From the NCBI RefSeq assembly GCF_014281965.1, contig NZ_JACFTB010000003.1, positions 248,001 to 312,000 on the forward strand: a DNA stretch of 64,000 bases. Direction: 5' to 3'. This DNA is from Rhodococcus sp. BP22. Its GTDB lineage: Bacteria; Actinomycetota; Actinomycetes; Mycobacteriales; Mycobacteriaceae. The notes beneath the pieces are model-generated. The model made no database searches. It worked only from the letters and a program-made list of their open reading frames with translations, and was not told the DNA's origin. The position numbers were made by a program, and so were the translations under genes. Of the stretch, positions 48,486-57,512 are shown piece by piece. Positions within the stretch are counted from its first letter, which is position 1. Every line of letters begins with the position of its first letter.

Positions 48486-49692
48486 ACTTCTCACGGCCCG
48501 TGATATCGCCGACGCGGAGGACGTTCTCGAGCCTGTCGTGCGGCGGACGCCTGTCGTGGCGTCGCGGATACTCTCCGATCTGACCGGTCACGAGGTGCGT
48601 CTCAAGTGCGAGAACTTGCAACGCACCGGCTCCTTCAAGCCGCGCGGGGCCTACAACCGGATCTCCCGGCTCACCGCATCCGAGCGCGCCAACGGAGTCG
48701 TCGCTGCGAGCGCAGGCAATCATGCACAGGGAGTCGCCTGGGCGGCAACCGAATTGAACATCGCCTCGACGGTGTTCATGCCGACCGGTGCCTCGCTACC
48801 AAAGCTCGTCGCCACCAAGGCCTACGGAGCCACGGTGAATCTCGTCGGCGATACCGTCGACGAGGCACTGACCCACGCGCGTGAGTTCGCGGAGCGGACC
48901 GGCGCCGTCCTGATACATCCGTTCGATCATGCCGACATCGTTGCTGGGCAGGCGACACTCGGAACCGAACTGCTCGGGCAGATGCCCGAGGTCGGCACCG
49001 TCCTCGTTCCGACCGGCGGCGGCGGTTTGCTGGCCGGCGTCGCCGCCGCGTTTCATTTCCACAAACCCGGTGTACGGATCATCGGGGTGCAGGCCGAGGG
49101 CGCGGCTGCGTGGCCGGCTTCGCTGAGTGCGGGCCACCCGATCGCAGCGGCATCGATGTCCACGATGGCCGACGGCATCGCGGTGGGGTTACCGGGGGCA
49201 GTGCCGTTCGCCCACGTGGCCGACTGGGTCGACGCCGTCGTTACCGTCAGCGAGGACGCGCTCTCGCGTGCGTTGCTGCTCTGCATCGAGCGGGCCAAAC
49301 TCATCGTCGAGCCTGCAGGTGCAGCCGCGGTGGCCGCACTGATGAGCCGCGACGACCTCGAGCTTCGGGGTCCTGTCTGCGCGATCCTGTCCGGTGGCAA
49401 CATCGATCCGCTGTTGCTGACCCATGTCATCACCCATGGGCTGCGCGCTGCAGGCCGATATTTGGCTGTCCGCGTCACGATTTCGGATCGACCGGGAGGC
49501 CTGTTGTCTCTGCTCGAGGTCGTCAAAAAACTTGGTGCGAGCGTCGTCGACGTCGTGCACTCGAGGACCGGTGGCCAGCTCGGCTTGGAGGAGGTCGAAG
49601 TCCTGCTCACCGTCGAAACTCGAGGTCCTATTCACCGTCAGGAGATTCTCGATGCGCTCGACGCATCGGCATTCGGGGTCGGAACGCTGTAG
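48457..49692 (+). CDS. ilvA: Threonine ammonia-lyase (biosynthetic threonine dehydratase)
   Basis: About 411 aa. A PLP fold-type II enzyme making 2-oxobutyrate from threonine for isoleucine synthesis. The PLP Lys is in LKCENLQRTGSFKPRGAYNR; ASAGNHAQGVAWAA and the phosphate loop PTGGGGLLAG are present; IVEPAGAAAVAAL follows. A single C-terminal ACT-like regulatory domain starts near residue 330 (LAVRVTISDRPGGLLSLLEV). The start is uncertain: GTG 48457 overlaps the reductase gene by 29 bp, while TTG 48478 gives an 8-bp overlap. The coupling suggests co-transcription. Confidence 0.92.
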   Translation: MRRSGSLLSELLTARDIADAEDVLEPVVRRTPVVASRILSDLTGHEVRLKCENLQRTGSFKPRGAYNRISRLTASERANGVVAASAGNHAQGVAWAATELNIASTVFMPTGASLPKLVATKAYGATVNLVGDTVDEALTHAREFAERTGAVLIHPFDHADIVAGQATLGTELLGQMPEVGTVLVPTGGGGLLAGVAAAFHFHKPGVRIIGVQAEGAAAWPASLSAGHPIAAASMSTMADGIAVGLPGAVPFAHVADWVDAVVTVSEDALSRALLLCIERAKLIVEPAGAAAVAALMSRDDLELRGPVCAILSGGNIDPLLLTHVITHGLRAAGRYLAVRVTISDRPGGLLSLLEVVKKLGASVVDVVHSRTGGQLGLEEVEVLLTVETRGPIHRQEILDALDASAFGVGTL

Positions 49693-49909
49693 GACCGGCC
49701 TGCGCAAGAGTTCACGGACAAATCTGCGGAGCGGTACTTGTTCCCCCGATACTTGTCGGTGACTGCCCGTACGATCCGAGCGTGCCCTCAGGTCGGGGCG
49801 AACGTGCCCGATTAGTTTTCGACGCGCCAAGAGTCTGCAGTGTTCGAGACCTCCGTGTCTGCAGTAACGAGAAGTACGTGTTCATGACAAAGACAGGGGA
49901 GGGTACGTC

Positions 49910-50878
49910 GTGGCAAATGCCGTCGAAGTAGACAACCTCGTACTCGAGTACGGGAAGAACGTCGCGCTCAACGGAATCAGCTTCTCGGTGCCGGAGGGAA
50001 CGGTTCTCGGAGTTCTGGGACCGAACGGCGCAGGCAAGACGACGGCGGTTCGCATCTTGGCGACGCTGTTGAAGGCGACGTCGGGAACCGCGAAAGTATT
50101 CGGCCTCGACGTCGCAAAGCAAGCAGACGAGGTCCGGTCCGCCATCGGGTTGACCGGCCAGTTCGCTGCGGTCGATGAGTACCTCACCGGTTACGAGAAT
50201 CTCGAGATGGTCGGTCGCTTGTTCGGGCTGAAGAAGGCCGAGGCGCGCTCGCGCGCGGACAATCTGCTGGAACGGTTCGATCTGCTCGATGCTCGCGACC
50301 GCACAGCCAAGCAGTATTCGGGCGGTATGCGCCGCAGGCTCGACATCGCTGCCAGTCTCATCGGTCGGCCGCGGGTGCTGTTTCTCGACGAGCCCACAAC
50401 CGGTCTCGATCCGCGCAGCCGAATCGGCATGTGGGACTTCATCTCCGATCTGGTCAAGGATGGTACGACCATTCTGCTGACCACGCAGTACCTGGAGGAA
50501 GCCGACCGGTTGGCAGACAAGATCATCGTCCTCGACAAGGGGTCGATCATCGCCGAGGGCACCGCTGATCAGCTGAAGGCGCAGGTCGGCGGCGAGCGTC
50601 TCGAGTTCGTACTCACCGATCCTGACGATCGGGCACGCGCTCATGAATTGTTGGCTCCGATCGGTGTCGACGAACCGCAGTGGGACGCGCAGGCCCGCCG
50701 AATCGTCATGTCGGTCGACGGTGGCGCGGACGACTTGACGACAGCCCTGTTGAAGCTGCGCGAAGCGGCTATCTCCGTGGTCGACGTCGGCTTGCGGCGC
50801 CCCAACCTGGACGACGTGTTCCTCAGTCTCACCGGCCATGCGACCGTGTCGGACGCTGCAGTGGAGGTAGACAAATGA
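49910..50878 (+). CDS. ABC transporter ATPase, DrrA-like (ABC-2 exporter)
   Basis: A 322-aa ATPase of the daunorubicin-resistance DrrA subfamily. The Walker A is GPNGAGKTT, the Q-loop LTGQFAAVDEYLTG (the subfamily's GQ-A-D signature), the ABC signature YSGGMRRRL, the Walker B VLFLDEPTTGLD and the switch His is replaced in LLTTQYLEEAD (Gln, as in DrrA). The C-terminal about 85 residues form the DrrA-specific extension. GTG 49910 has GGGAGG upstream. The 217-bp gap before it holds no gene. The permease follows by ATGA overlap. Substrate is unknown. Confidence 0.93.
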   Translation: MANAVEVDNLVLEYGKNVALNGISFSVPEGTVLGVLGPNGAGKTTAVRILATLLKATSGTAKVFGLDVAKQADEVRSAIGLTGQFAAVDEYLTGYENLEMVGRLFGLKKAEARSRADNLLERFDLLDARDRTAKQYSGGMRRRLDIAASLIGRPRVLFLDEPTTGLDPRSRIGMWDFISDLVKDGTTILLTTQYLEEADRLADKIIVLDKGSIIAEGTADQLKAQVGGERLEFVLTDPDDRARAHELLAPIGVDEPQWDAQARRIVMSVDGGADDLTTALLKLREAAISVVDVGLRRPNLDDVFLSLTGHATVSDAAVEVDK

Positions 50879-51669
50879 GTGTCGTGCGCGATTCTCTGAT
50901 CATCGGCAAACGCAATTTGATCAAGATCAAGCGGGTTCCGGATCTGCTGGTCTTCGCGACGCTGTCGCCCATTATGTTCGTGCTGCTGTTCGCGTACGTG
51001 TTCGGCAGTGCCGTCGACATTCCGGGCGGCGGCGACTACAAGAGCTTCTTGATGGGTGGCATCTTCGTTCAGACGATGATTTTCGGTGCCACGATCACCG
51101 GATCTTCGCTGGCAGAGGATTTGCAAAAGGGCGTTATGGACAGGTTCCGTTCGCTGCCGATGGCACGCTCGGCCGTGGTCATCGGACGAACTGCCGCCGA
51201 CGTGGGCAACAACTTGGTGACCATCACGATCATGTCGATCACCGGTTTGATCGTCGGCTGGCGCATTACGACGTCGTTCTTCGAGGCCTTGGCGGGGTAC
51301 GTACTGCTGCTGTTGTTCGCTTACTCGATCTCGTGGGTGATGGCGTTCGTCGGGCTGTCGGTACGGTCACCGGAAATCTTCAACAATGCGTCGTTCATCG
51401 TCATATTCCCCGTCACCTTCATCGCGAACACATTCGTGCCTATCGACGGCTTCCCGCCGGTGCTCAAAGCGATTGCCGAATGGAATCCGATCTCCTCGAC
51501 CGTCCAGGCGGTACGCGAGTTGTTCGGCAACACAAGTCCTTTGGCGCCGCCGCCGGATGTGTGGCCACTGCAGAACCCAGTGCTCTATACGCTCATCTGG
51601 GTTGTCGTGCTGCTGGTGGTCTTCGTGCCGTTGTCGGTGCGTAAGTACGAGAGAACGCTTACTGCTTGA
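50875..51669 (+). CDS. ABC-2 type permease, DrrB-like
   Basis: A 264-aa permease forming an exporter with the preceding ATPase. It has six hydrophobic segments; the family signature region GVMDRFRSLPMARSAVVIGRTAADV, then FPVTFIANTFVPIDGFPPVLKAIAEWNP is typical of ABC-2/DrrB permeases. ATG 50875 overlaps the ATPase stop. Its 3' end overlaps the convergent BAAT-like gene by 11 bp. The exported compound (drug or lipid) cannot be told. Confidence 0.93.
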   Translation: MSVVRDSLIIGKRNLIKIKRVPDLLVFATLSPIMFVLLFAYVFGSAVDIPGGGDYKSFLMGGIFVQTMIFGATITGSSLAEDLQKGVMDRFRSLPMARSAVVIGRTAADVGNNLVTITIMSITGLIVGWRITTSFFEALAGYVLLLLFAYSISWVMAFVGLSVRSPEIFNNASFIVIFPVTFIANTFVPIDGFPPVLKAIAEWNPISSTVQAVRELFGNTSPLAPPPDVWPLQNPVLYTLIWVVVLLVVFVPLSVRKYERTLTA

Positions 51670-52912
51670 GGCTGGTCTCGAGGAAATCCAGAACCTCGGT
51701 CCACATCCGGCGCTGCGCCTTCGCGGTGCCTGCGGGCGTTCCACCGGACACAGTGTTGTAGTTACGGTCGACGGTCGTGGGCGTCGCGGGGGGACGCAGA
51801 ACGTGACCGGCATTCGGCAGGATCAGCAACCGGTCCGTATTGCGTTTACGTCTGGCGATCAATGCGCGCGCCATCCGGTCGGACGGGTACGCCGCGTCGT
51901 CATCGCCGGCGATCGCAAGCAGCGGAGCGTCGATCCTCTCGACGGGGATGGTCGCGTCGTATACGTCTTTGTCGTTTTTCAGTCCGGCAGCGTACGCGGG
52001 TCGTAGCGACAGGGCTTGCGAGGTCGGTCCGGTCGAGAAGACCCTGCGGGCCGCCGTCTTGATCAGCTGTCCGATGAGCCGTTCGCTTCGAATGGGCATG
52101 TACGGCAACGGTTCACCGCCGACGGTAAGCGAAGACGTGCGGGGTGGAGGTCCACCGTTGGACCGGGCTTGCAGGACCACGTGGGAGGGCGCCATCGCGA
52201 TGACGCCGCGGACCGGAAGGCTCGGAGTGCGGGCCAAAGCGGACAATGCCACCGACACCCCGACCGAGCAGGAGTAGACCGCAATGCGATGTCCGTCGAC
52301 GCGTTCGTGGCCGGCAAAAGCTGCCATTCCTGCGGCGATCGCTTCTACCGGAATTTCCTCGAACTGCTCGGGGAGGCCGATGTCGTCCATATAAGACAGC
52401 ACGGCTGCCACGTATCCATGTGAAGCGAGCAGTGCCGCGGTGGGCGCTGCCGTTCGTGCGCCCGTGGTGCCGGGGAGAACGATGACCCCGGCGAGCACAT
52501 GGTCGCCGGTATCGGGCAGGTAGATCCGCAGTCGCCACCCGACGCCCGCGAGATCCTCGCGGACCAGGTCTTCGCCCCAGGTGCGACGCACTGTGGTGCT
52601 GGACGAGCCCTCCACCGCGTGCACCGAGATTCGATAGTCGAGTCCGCCGTCCGATCCGGCGAAGGTGACGGGTACGACGCCTTCGTCGACGAAGAGCATG
52701 TTCCACCACGGTCGATCGGGGTCGTTGATCAACAGTCGACCGTCGGCATCGATGTTGTAGTCCTGATGTGACACCCAGTGGTGGTTGTTCGCATCCACCG
52801 TCGCGACATCGAGATGGACTGGAAGTCCGGGTGCAACGCCCAGGACACGGAAGGTGGTGGGGCCGTCGATTGGGCCCTCGGCTGGGTCGACCTGCAGGGA
52901 CACGGCATCCAT
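51659..52912 (-). CDS. BAAT-type acyl-CoA thioesterase/acyltransferase family protein
   Basis: A 417-aa protein with the two-domain layout of bile-acid-CoA:amino-acid N-acyltransferase/acyl-CoA thioesterase relatives. The N-terminal beta domain (about 1-120) contains TTFRVLGVAPGLPVHLDVAT. The C-terminal alpha/beta-hydrolase has the nucleophile elbow YSCSVGVSVAL (Ser or the neighbouring Cys may be the nucleophile), an acid in LLAIAGDDDAAYPSDR and the His in PNAGHVLRPP. ATG 52912 is the start. Bacterial members are poorly studied, so the substrate is open. Confidence 0.82.
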   Translation of the reverse strand: MDAVSLQVDPAEGPIDGPTTFRVLGVAPGLPVHLDVATVDANNHHWVSHQDYNIDADGRLLINDPDRPWWNMLFVDEGVVPVTFAGSDGGLDYRISVHAVEGSSSTTVRRTWGEDLVREDLAGVGWRLRIYLPDTGDHVLAGVIVLPGTTGARTAAPTAALLASHGYVAAVLSYMDDIGLPEQFEEIPVEAIAAGMAAFAGHERVDGHRIAVYSCSVGVSVALSALARTPSLPVRGVIAMAPSHVVLQARSNGGPPPRTSSLTVGGEPLPYMPIRSERLIGQLIKTAARRVFSTGPTSQALSLRPAYAAGLKNDKDVYDATIPVERIDAPLLAIAGDDDAAYPSDRMARALIARRKRNTDRLLILPNAGHVLRPPATPTTVDRNYNTVSGGTPAGTAKAQRRMWTEVLDFLETSLKQ

Positions 52913-52960
52913 TGTCCAAGTGTGCGCCGTGACCGCGTTCGGTGTCGGTCATATAACGCA

Positions 52961-52997
52961 AGTTTCCCCGGTCGGATGACTACCGACCGGGGAAACT
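52961..52997 (-). terminator. greA terminator hairpin
   Basis: A perfect 15-bp stem (52961-52975 with 52983-52997) with a 7-nt loop lies 21 bp beyond the greA stop in the minus-strand direction. Only a weak T-tract follows, so termination efficiency is uncertain. Confidence 0.7.
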
Positions 52998-53018
52998 CGA
53001 CTGAACCGAAACGAATGT

Positions 53019-53513
53019 CTACGAGTGGTAAGGCTCTGCGCTGACGAGCGTGACCTTCATGATCTTGCCGTTCGGCAGCGTGTACTGACGGGTGTCGCCG
53101 ACCTTGGCGTTGATGAGTGAACCACCCAGCGGCGAGCTAGGGGAGTAAACCTCGAGCTTGGAGTCGGTGGAACCCTCTTCGCGGGTGGCGATGAGGAAAG
53201 TCTCGGCGTCGGACTCGTCACCGTCGTAGTAGACCTTCACCACGGACCCGGGGAGCGCTACACCGGACTGGGTGGGCGCCTCGCCGACCTTGGCGGAGTT
53301 CAACAGTTCCTGCAGCTGGCGAATACGGGCTTCCTGCTGGCCCTGGTCCTCGCGTGCAGCGTGGTAGCCGCCGTTCTCTTTCAGATCGCCCTCTTCGCGT
53401 CGCTCGTTGATTTCGGCGGCGATGATCGGACGATTGGAAATGAGTTGGTCGAGTTCGCTCTTGAGCCTGTCGTGGGACTCCTGGGTAAGCCAGGTCACCT
53501 GGGTCTCGGTCAT
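53019..53513 (-). CDS. greA: Transcription elongation factor GreA
   Basis: A 164-aa factor that rescues backtracked RNA polymerase by stimulating transcript cleavage. The N-terminal coiled coil ([20 protein letters not shown]) carries the acidic tip in [17 protein letters not shown]. The C-terminal FKBP-like domain includes [18 protein letters not shown] and [22 protein letters not shown] 53513 has AAGGGAG 8 nt upstream, so a longer in-frame extension is rejected. Neighbours match M. tuberculosis Rv1080c-Rv1082. Confidence 0.98.
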   Translation of the reverse strand: MTETQVTWLTQESHDRLKSELDQLISNRPIIAAEINERREEGDLKENGGYHAAREDQGQQEARIRQLQELLNSAKVGEAPTQSGVALPGSVVKVYYDGDESDAETFLIATREEGSTDSKLEVYSPSSPLGGSLINAKVGDTRQYTLPNGKIMKVTLVSAEPYHS

Positions 53514-53750
53514 CTCGATCACTCCCTTGTAGTAGAAGTCGCGGTGGACTCCCAGTTTTATGCGGACGGCGCACGCGGCAAACCCGGGGATTGCAGTGTG
53601 CAGATCCCCTACGTTGTAGGCCCGTTTTTTGAGCCACTGGAGCGCAGCGTCAGCCGCGGGCCACAGTGCCGCCCTGGCCGTCAATGCAGCAATACACGGC
53701 TCCAAAGCGGAACCGTGTACCGGCCTATCTTACCACGAGCAGGCGCTAGG

Positions 53751-54173
53751 TCAGCCTGCACGCAAATAATCGGGGACTTTCAGGCTGCATCCGTAGATGT
53801 CGCCGACGGCGGGCGGTTGAGAAGTACGTATCTCCGACACTACCTCGACCTCGCGTGCGTCCGAGCCGGGTACGAGTACTTCGCGACGTCCGGTTTCCGA
53901 TCCGTCACGCGAACGCGCCCGCACGATACAGACCGCGTCGTCCTGCGGATCTGCGCGCGTGACGCTGAAACGAATGGAGACGGTGGAATCGTCGAGCAGG
54001 TCGAACGCGAGGGCCGTTCCCTCGATGTCTTTCACCGAAAACTTCACGTACCCGATGTATGCGATCCCCAGGCCGGCGAGGAGCACCACGATAAGCAGCA
54101 GGTTCTTGGTGCGGCGGGAGACCGAACGTGACGTCGACGCGGGATATCGGCCTTCGGGGAGCGTGGAAGTCAT
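53751..54173 (-). CDS. DUF4307 single-pass membrane protein
   Basis: A 140-aa protein related to M. tuberculosis Rv1081c. One membrane helix (NLLLIVVLLAGLGIAYIGYV, about residues 24-43) follows a basic N-terminus (SRSVSRRTK), so the remaining 95 residues are extracytoplasmic. They form a strand-rich domain (DDSTVSIRFSVTRADPQDDA). Function is unknown, but the gene is conserved between greA and mca in mycolic-acid bacteria. ATG 54173 is used. Confidence 0.85.
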   Translation of the reverse strand: MTSTLPEGRYPASTSRSVSRRTKNLLLIVVLLAGLGIAYIGYVKFSVKDIEGTALAFDLLDDSTVSIRFSVTRADPQDDAVCIVRARSRDGSETGRREVLVPGSDAREVEVVSEIRTSQPPAVGDIYGCSLKVPDYLRAG

Positions 54174-54309
54174 GCATGCTTTCGTCGTGAAGGTTGGGGG
54201 AACTCGGTGTTCGCTGGTGGATCTACGGCAGCCGGTGCGCGTTGTGTCGGCGCCAAGTGGAACTATATGTGTAGGGAAGAAGCAGGCGAAGCTGAGGTGA
54301 GGAAAGAAC

Positions 54310-55185
54310 GTGTCCGGACTACGGCTCATGGCGGTGCACGCCCATCCCGACGACGAATCGAGCAAAGGCGCAGCGACGACTGCTCGGTATGCCGCCGAGA
54401 ACAACGATGTCCTGGTCGTGACGTTGACCGGTGGTGAACGAGGAGACATCCTCAATCCAGCGATGGACATCCCCGGTGTGAACGATCGCATCGAGGAAGT
54501 GCGGCGGGAAGAGATGGCTGAGGCGGCCCGCATTCTCGGGGTCCGTCAGCGATGGCTCGGTTTCATCGACTCGGGTTTGCCCGAGGGCGATCCGCTGCCC
54601 CCGCTCCCCGAGGGGTGCTTTGCGCTGGTTCCCCTCGAAGAGTCCACCGAGGCTCTGGTCAGAGTTATTCGCGAATTCAAACCGCACGTGATGACTACGT
54701 ACGACGAGAAGGGCGGATACCCGCACCCGGACCACATCATGTGTCACGAGGTGTCGGTTGCGGCCTACGAAGCCGCTGGTGATCCCACGAAGTTCCCCGA
54801 CGCCGGGGAACCGTGGACGCCACTCAAGCTCTATTACTCGCACGGTTTCCTCCGTAAGAGGATGCAACTGTTCAACGACTGGTTCGTCGACCGCGGCGAA
54901 GAGAGCCCTTTCGCCGACTGGTTGAAACGGTGGACCACGGACCGCGACGAAATTATGGAGAGAATCACCACTCAGGTCACCGCCGACGAATATTTCGAGC
55001 AACGCGACGACGCTTTGCGGGCGCATGCGACGCAGATCGATCCGAATGGGGTGTTCTTCGCCGTACCCGTCGATGTGCAGCGCAAGCTCTGGCCCACCGA
55101 AGAGTTCGAACTGGCGCGGACGCGGGTCAAGACGTCGTTGCCCGAAACCGATCTGTTCGCCGGCATCGAAACGAAGGACGTCTGA
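54310..55185 (+). CDS. mca: Mycothiol S-conjugate amidase
   Basis: A 291-aa zinc amidase that cleaves mycothiol adducts of toxins to mercapturic acids. The metal motif is [14 protein letters not shown] at the N-terminus with the second ligand segment [26 protein letters not shown] is LmbE-family typical. Length and synteny match Mca (Rv1082) rather than the related deacetylase MshB. GTG 54310 follows GAGGTGAGG. Its presence supports a mycothiol-producing actinobacterium. Confidence 0.95.
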   Translation: MSGLRLMAVHAHPDDESSKGAATTARYAAENNDVLVVTLTGGERGDILNPAMDIPGVNDRIEEVRREEMAEAARILGVRQRWLGFIDSGLPEGDPLPPLPEGCFALVPLEESTEALVRVIREFKPHVMTTYDEKGGYPHPDHIMCHEVSVAAYEAAGDPTKFPDAGEPWTPLKLYYSHGFLRKRMQLFNDWFVDRGEESPFADWLKRWTTDRDEIMERITTQVTADEYFEQRDDALRAHATQIDPNGVFFAVPVDVQRKLWPTEEFELARTRVKTSLPETDLFAGIETKDV

Positions 55186-55494
55186 GTGATCATCTCGCTA
55201 TTGGCCCAGCAGCCGACCGGCCCGGAGTTCGGTAAATCCTCGCCCGTCGGGCTGGTGATCATCGTCGCGCTTCTCGTCGGTACGGCTCTGCTGATCTGGT
55301 CGATGAACAAAAAGATCAAGAAGTTGCCCGAAACTTTCGAGAAGGAAGACCCGAGGCCAGATCAAGAACTCGACGAGGGGACCGATCGCGGCGCTCTGAC
55401 GGTAGATCTACCCAAGACGTCGACCACGGACAAGACGTCGACCACGGACAAGGCGTCGACCACGGACAAGCGGGCCGACAAGGACGAGACTTAG
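55186..55494 (+). CDS. Small membrane protein with repeated Thr/Asp/Lys tail (Rv1083 position)
   Basis: A 102-aa protein. One membrane segment (GLVIIVALLVGTALLIWSM, about 22-40) is followed by a cytosolic charged region (NKKIKKLPETFEKED). The tail contains three copies of KTSTTD/KASTTD from an 18-bp tandem repeat. GTG 55186 starts immediately after the mca stop with no gap, so the two are co-transcribed. It occupies the same place as M. tuberculosis Rv1083. Function is unknown. Confidence 0.8.
   Translation: MIISLLAQQPTGPEFGKSSPVGLVIIVALLVGTALLIWSMNKKIKKLPETFEKEDPRPDQELDEGTDRGALTVDLPKTSTTDKTSTTDKASTTDKRADKDET
55414..55467 (+). repeat. 18-bp tandem repeat, three copies
   Basis: AAGACGTCGACCACGGAC occurs twice without change (55414-55431, 55432-55449) and once with a single base change (55450-55467). 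It encodes the STTDK-type tail of the small membrane protein. Confidence 0.97.
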
Positions 55495-55496
55495 CC

Positions 55497-57506
55497 GTGC
55501 TCGGTGCCAACGCACTCGGAGTATCGACCAGCCCTTACCTGCTTCAGCACGCGGACAATCCGGTGCATTGGCAGCAATGGTCGCCCGAGGCGTTGAACTC
55601 TGCAGTAGAACGCGATGTTCCGATCCTGCTCTCGATCGGGTATTCGGCCTGTCACTGGTGTCACGTGATGGCGCACGAGTCCTTCGAGGACGAGACGGTC
55701 GCGGCGCTGATGAACGCCAACTTCGTGTGCATCAAGGTCGACCGCGAGGAAAGGCCGGACCTCGACGCCGTCTACATGAACGCGACGGTGGCGATGACGG
55801 GCCAGGGCGGCTGGCCGATGACGTGCTTTTTGACACCCGACACCGAACCGTTCTACTGCGGTACTTACTTTCCGCCCAGACCTCGCGGGGGGATGCCCTC
55901 GTTCGAGCAGTTGCTGACCGCGATATCGGACACTTGGAGTACGCGTCGGGAAGAAGTGTTCGACGCATCTGCTGCGATCGTTGCTGCCCTCCGAAACAAC
56001 TCCGGACAGATGCCGACATCGCAGCGTCCGATCGACTCCGACCTGATGGCAGAGGCCGTGGCCTCGGTACTCGAGGACGAAGACGTCGATCGTGGTGGCT
56101 TCGGCGGGGCACCCAAGTTTCCGCCGGGTGCACTGTTGGAGGGCCTACTGCGTCATTACGAGCGCACTGGCTCGGCAGCGGCACTCGAGACGGTCGAACG
56201 TACCGCGGCCGCAATGGCTCGCGGCGGAATCTACGACCAGATCGGTGGCGGGTTCGCGCGCTACTCGGTCGATGCGGAATGGGTCGTGCCGCACTTCGAG
56301 AAGATGCTCTACGACAACGCGCTTCTACTTCGGTTGTACGGGCACCTTGCCAGAGTAACGGGGGATCCGCTGGCCGTTCGCGTAGCCGAGGCGACCGCGG
56401 GCTTCCTGCTCCGCGAACTGCGAACCGACAACGGGTGTTTCGCCTCCGCTCTCGATGCCGACACCGACGGTGTGGAGGGATCGACCTACGCGTGGACACC
56501 GGAACAGCTCGTGGACGTTCTCGGATTCGAAGATGGCGTCTGGGCTGCAGGCCTGTTCGTCGTCGACAGCGCGGGGACATTCGAAGCGGGCATGTCGGTT
56601 CTGCAGTTGCCCGAGGATCCCGACGATCTCGAGCGGTACACGCGTGTGGCCGAACGTCTGCTTTCGGTTCGGGATCAGCGCCCACAGCCAGGCCGTGACG
56701 ACAAGGTGGTCACCGCGTGGAACGGCCTCGCAATCACAGCACTCGCCGAAGTGGGCGCGGGACTGGGACGTTCGGAGTGGGTGGACGCCGCTGTCGCCTG
56801 CGGTGAACAGATCTTCGCGACACACTTCGAGAACGGACGACTGCGACGCGCCTCGCTCGGCACACACGTCGGCGTCGCAACAGGTGTGCTCGAGGACTAC
56901 TCCTGCCTCGCCGTCGCATCGCTGGCGCTTCTCCAGGCCACCGGAGAGGAGATCTGGTCGATTCGGGCGCAGGCGATTCTCGACGCTGCGATCGAGCACT
57001 TCGCCGACCCGGATCATTCCGGCAGTTGGTTCGATACCGCCGATGATGCCGAAGTATTGGTGACGAGGCCGCGAGACCCACTCGACAATGCAACCCCGTC
57101 GGGAGCGTCGACGGTGACGGAGGCTCTTCTGACGGCAGAGGCACTTGTGCCGCCCGAGATGTCGGCTCGATACGGAGAGCTCGCCTCGGCCGGACTCGCC
57201 CGTGCGGCTCTGATTCTGGAACGGGCACCACGATCGGGAGGGCACTGGCTCACCGTCGCCGAGGCGTCTGTGCGGGGACCACTGCAGGTGGCCGTGTCGA
57301 GCGTCGGGAACAGCAGGCTGCTCGCCGTTGCTCGGGCGCACGCTCCCGGAGGTACGACGATCATGGCCGGAGCGGAGAACTCCAGCGCGCTGCTGGCGGA
57401 TCGACCCATGATCGACGGTAACGAGGCGGCGTACGTATGTCGCGGCTTCGTGTGCGACCGCCCCGTCACCACCGAGGTCGAACTCATCGCCGCATTGCAG
57501 CGCTGA
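55497..57506 (+). CDS. DUF255 thioredoxin-domain protein (YyaL/SPATA20-like, Rv1084)
   Basis: A 669-aa cytosolic protein. The N-terminal thioredoxin-like DUF255 domain starts NALGVSTSPYLLQHADNPVH and contains the Cys pair in SIGYSACHWCHVMAHESFED and QGGWPMTCFLTPD. The rest is an (alpha/alpha)6-type barrel related to sugar epimerases (YDQIGGGFARYSVDAEWVVPHFEKMLYD). The biochemical role of the family is not known. GTG 55497 follows the preceding stop by 2 bp. Synteny with Rv1084 is exact. Confidence 0.92.
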   Translation: MLGANALGVSTSPYLLQHADNPVHWQQWSPEALNSAVERDVPILLSIGYSACHWCHVMAHESFEDETVAALMNANFVCIKVDREERPDLDAVYMNATVAMTGQGGWPMTCFLTPDTEPFYCGTYFPPRPRGGMPSFEQLLTAISDTWSTRREEVFDASAAIVAALRNNSGQMPTSQRPIDSDLMAEAVASVLEDEDVDRGGFGGAPKFPPGALLEGLLRHYERTGSAAALETVERTAAAMARGGIYDQIGGGFARYSVDAEWVVPHFEKMLYDNALLLRLYGHLARVTGDPLAVRVAEATAGFLLRELRTDNGCFASALDADTDGVEGSTYAWTPEQLVDVLGFEDGVWAAGLFVVDSAGTFEAGMSVLQLPEDPDDLERYTRVAERLLSVRDQRPQPGRDDKVVTAWNGLAITALAEVGAGLGRSEWVDAAVACGEQIFATHFENGRLRRASLGTHVGVATGVLEDYSCLAVASLALLQATGEEIWSIRAQAILDAAIEHFADPDHSGSWFDTADDAEVLVTRPRDPLDNATPSGASTVTEALLTAEALVPPEMSARYGELASAGLARAALILERAPRSGGHWLTVAEASVRGPLQVAVSSVGNSRLLAVARAHAPGGTTIMAGAENSSALLADRPMIDGNEAAYVCRGFVCDRPVTTEVELIAALQR

Positions 57507-57512
57507 CCCTGG

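Noticed and set aside
49693-49909. A small gene between ilvA and the DrrA-like ATPase
   Set aside because: Frames here are shadows or readthroughs without ribosome sites; the stretch is probably promoter sequence.
53514-53705. N-terminal extension of greA
   Set aside because: The 64 extra codons have no GreA similarity, and AAGGGAG correctly precedes ATG 53513.
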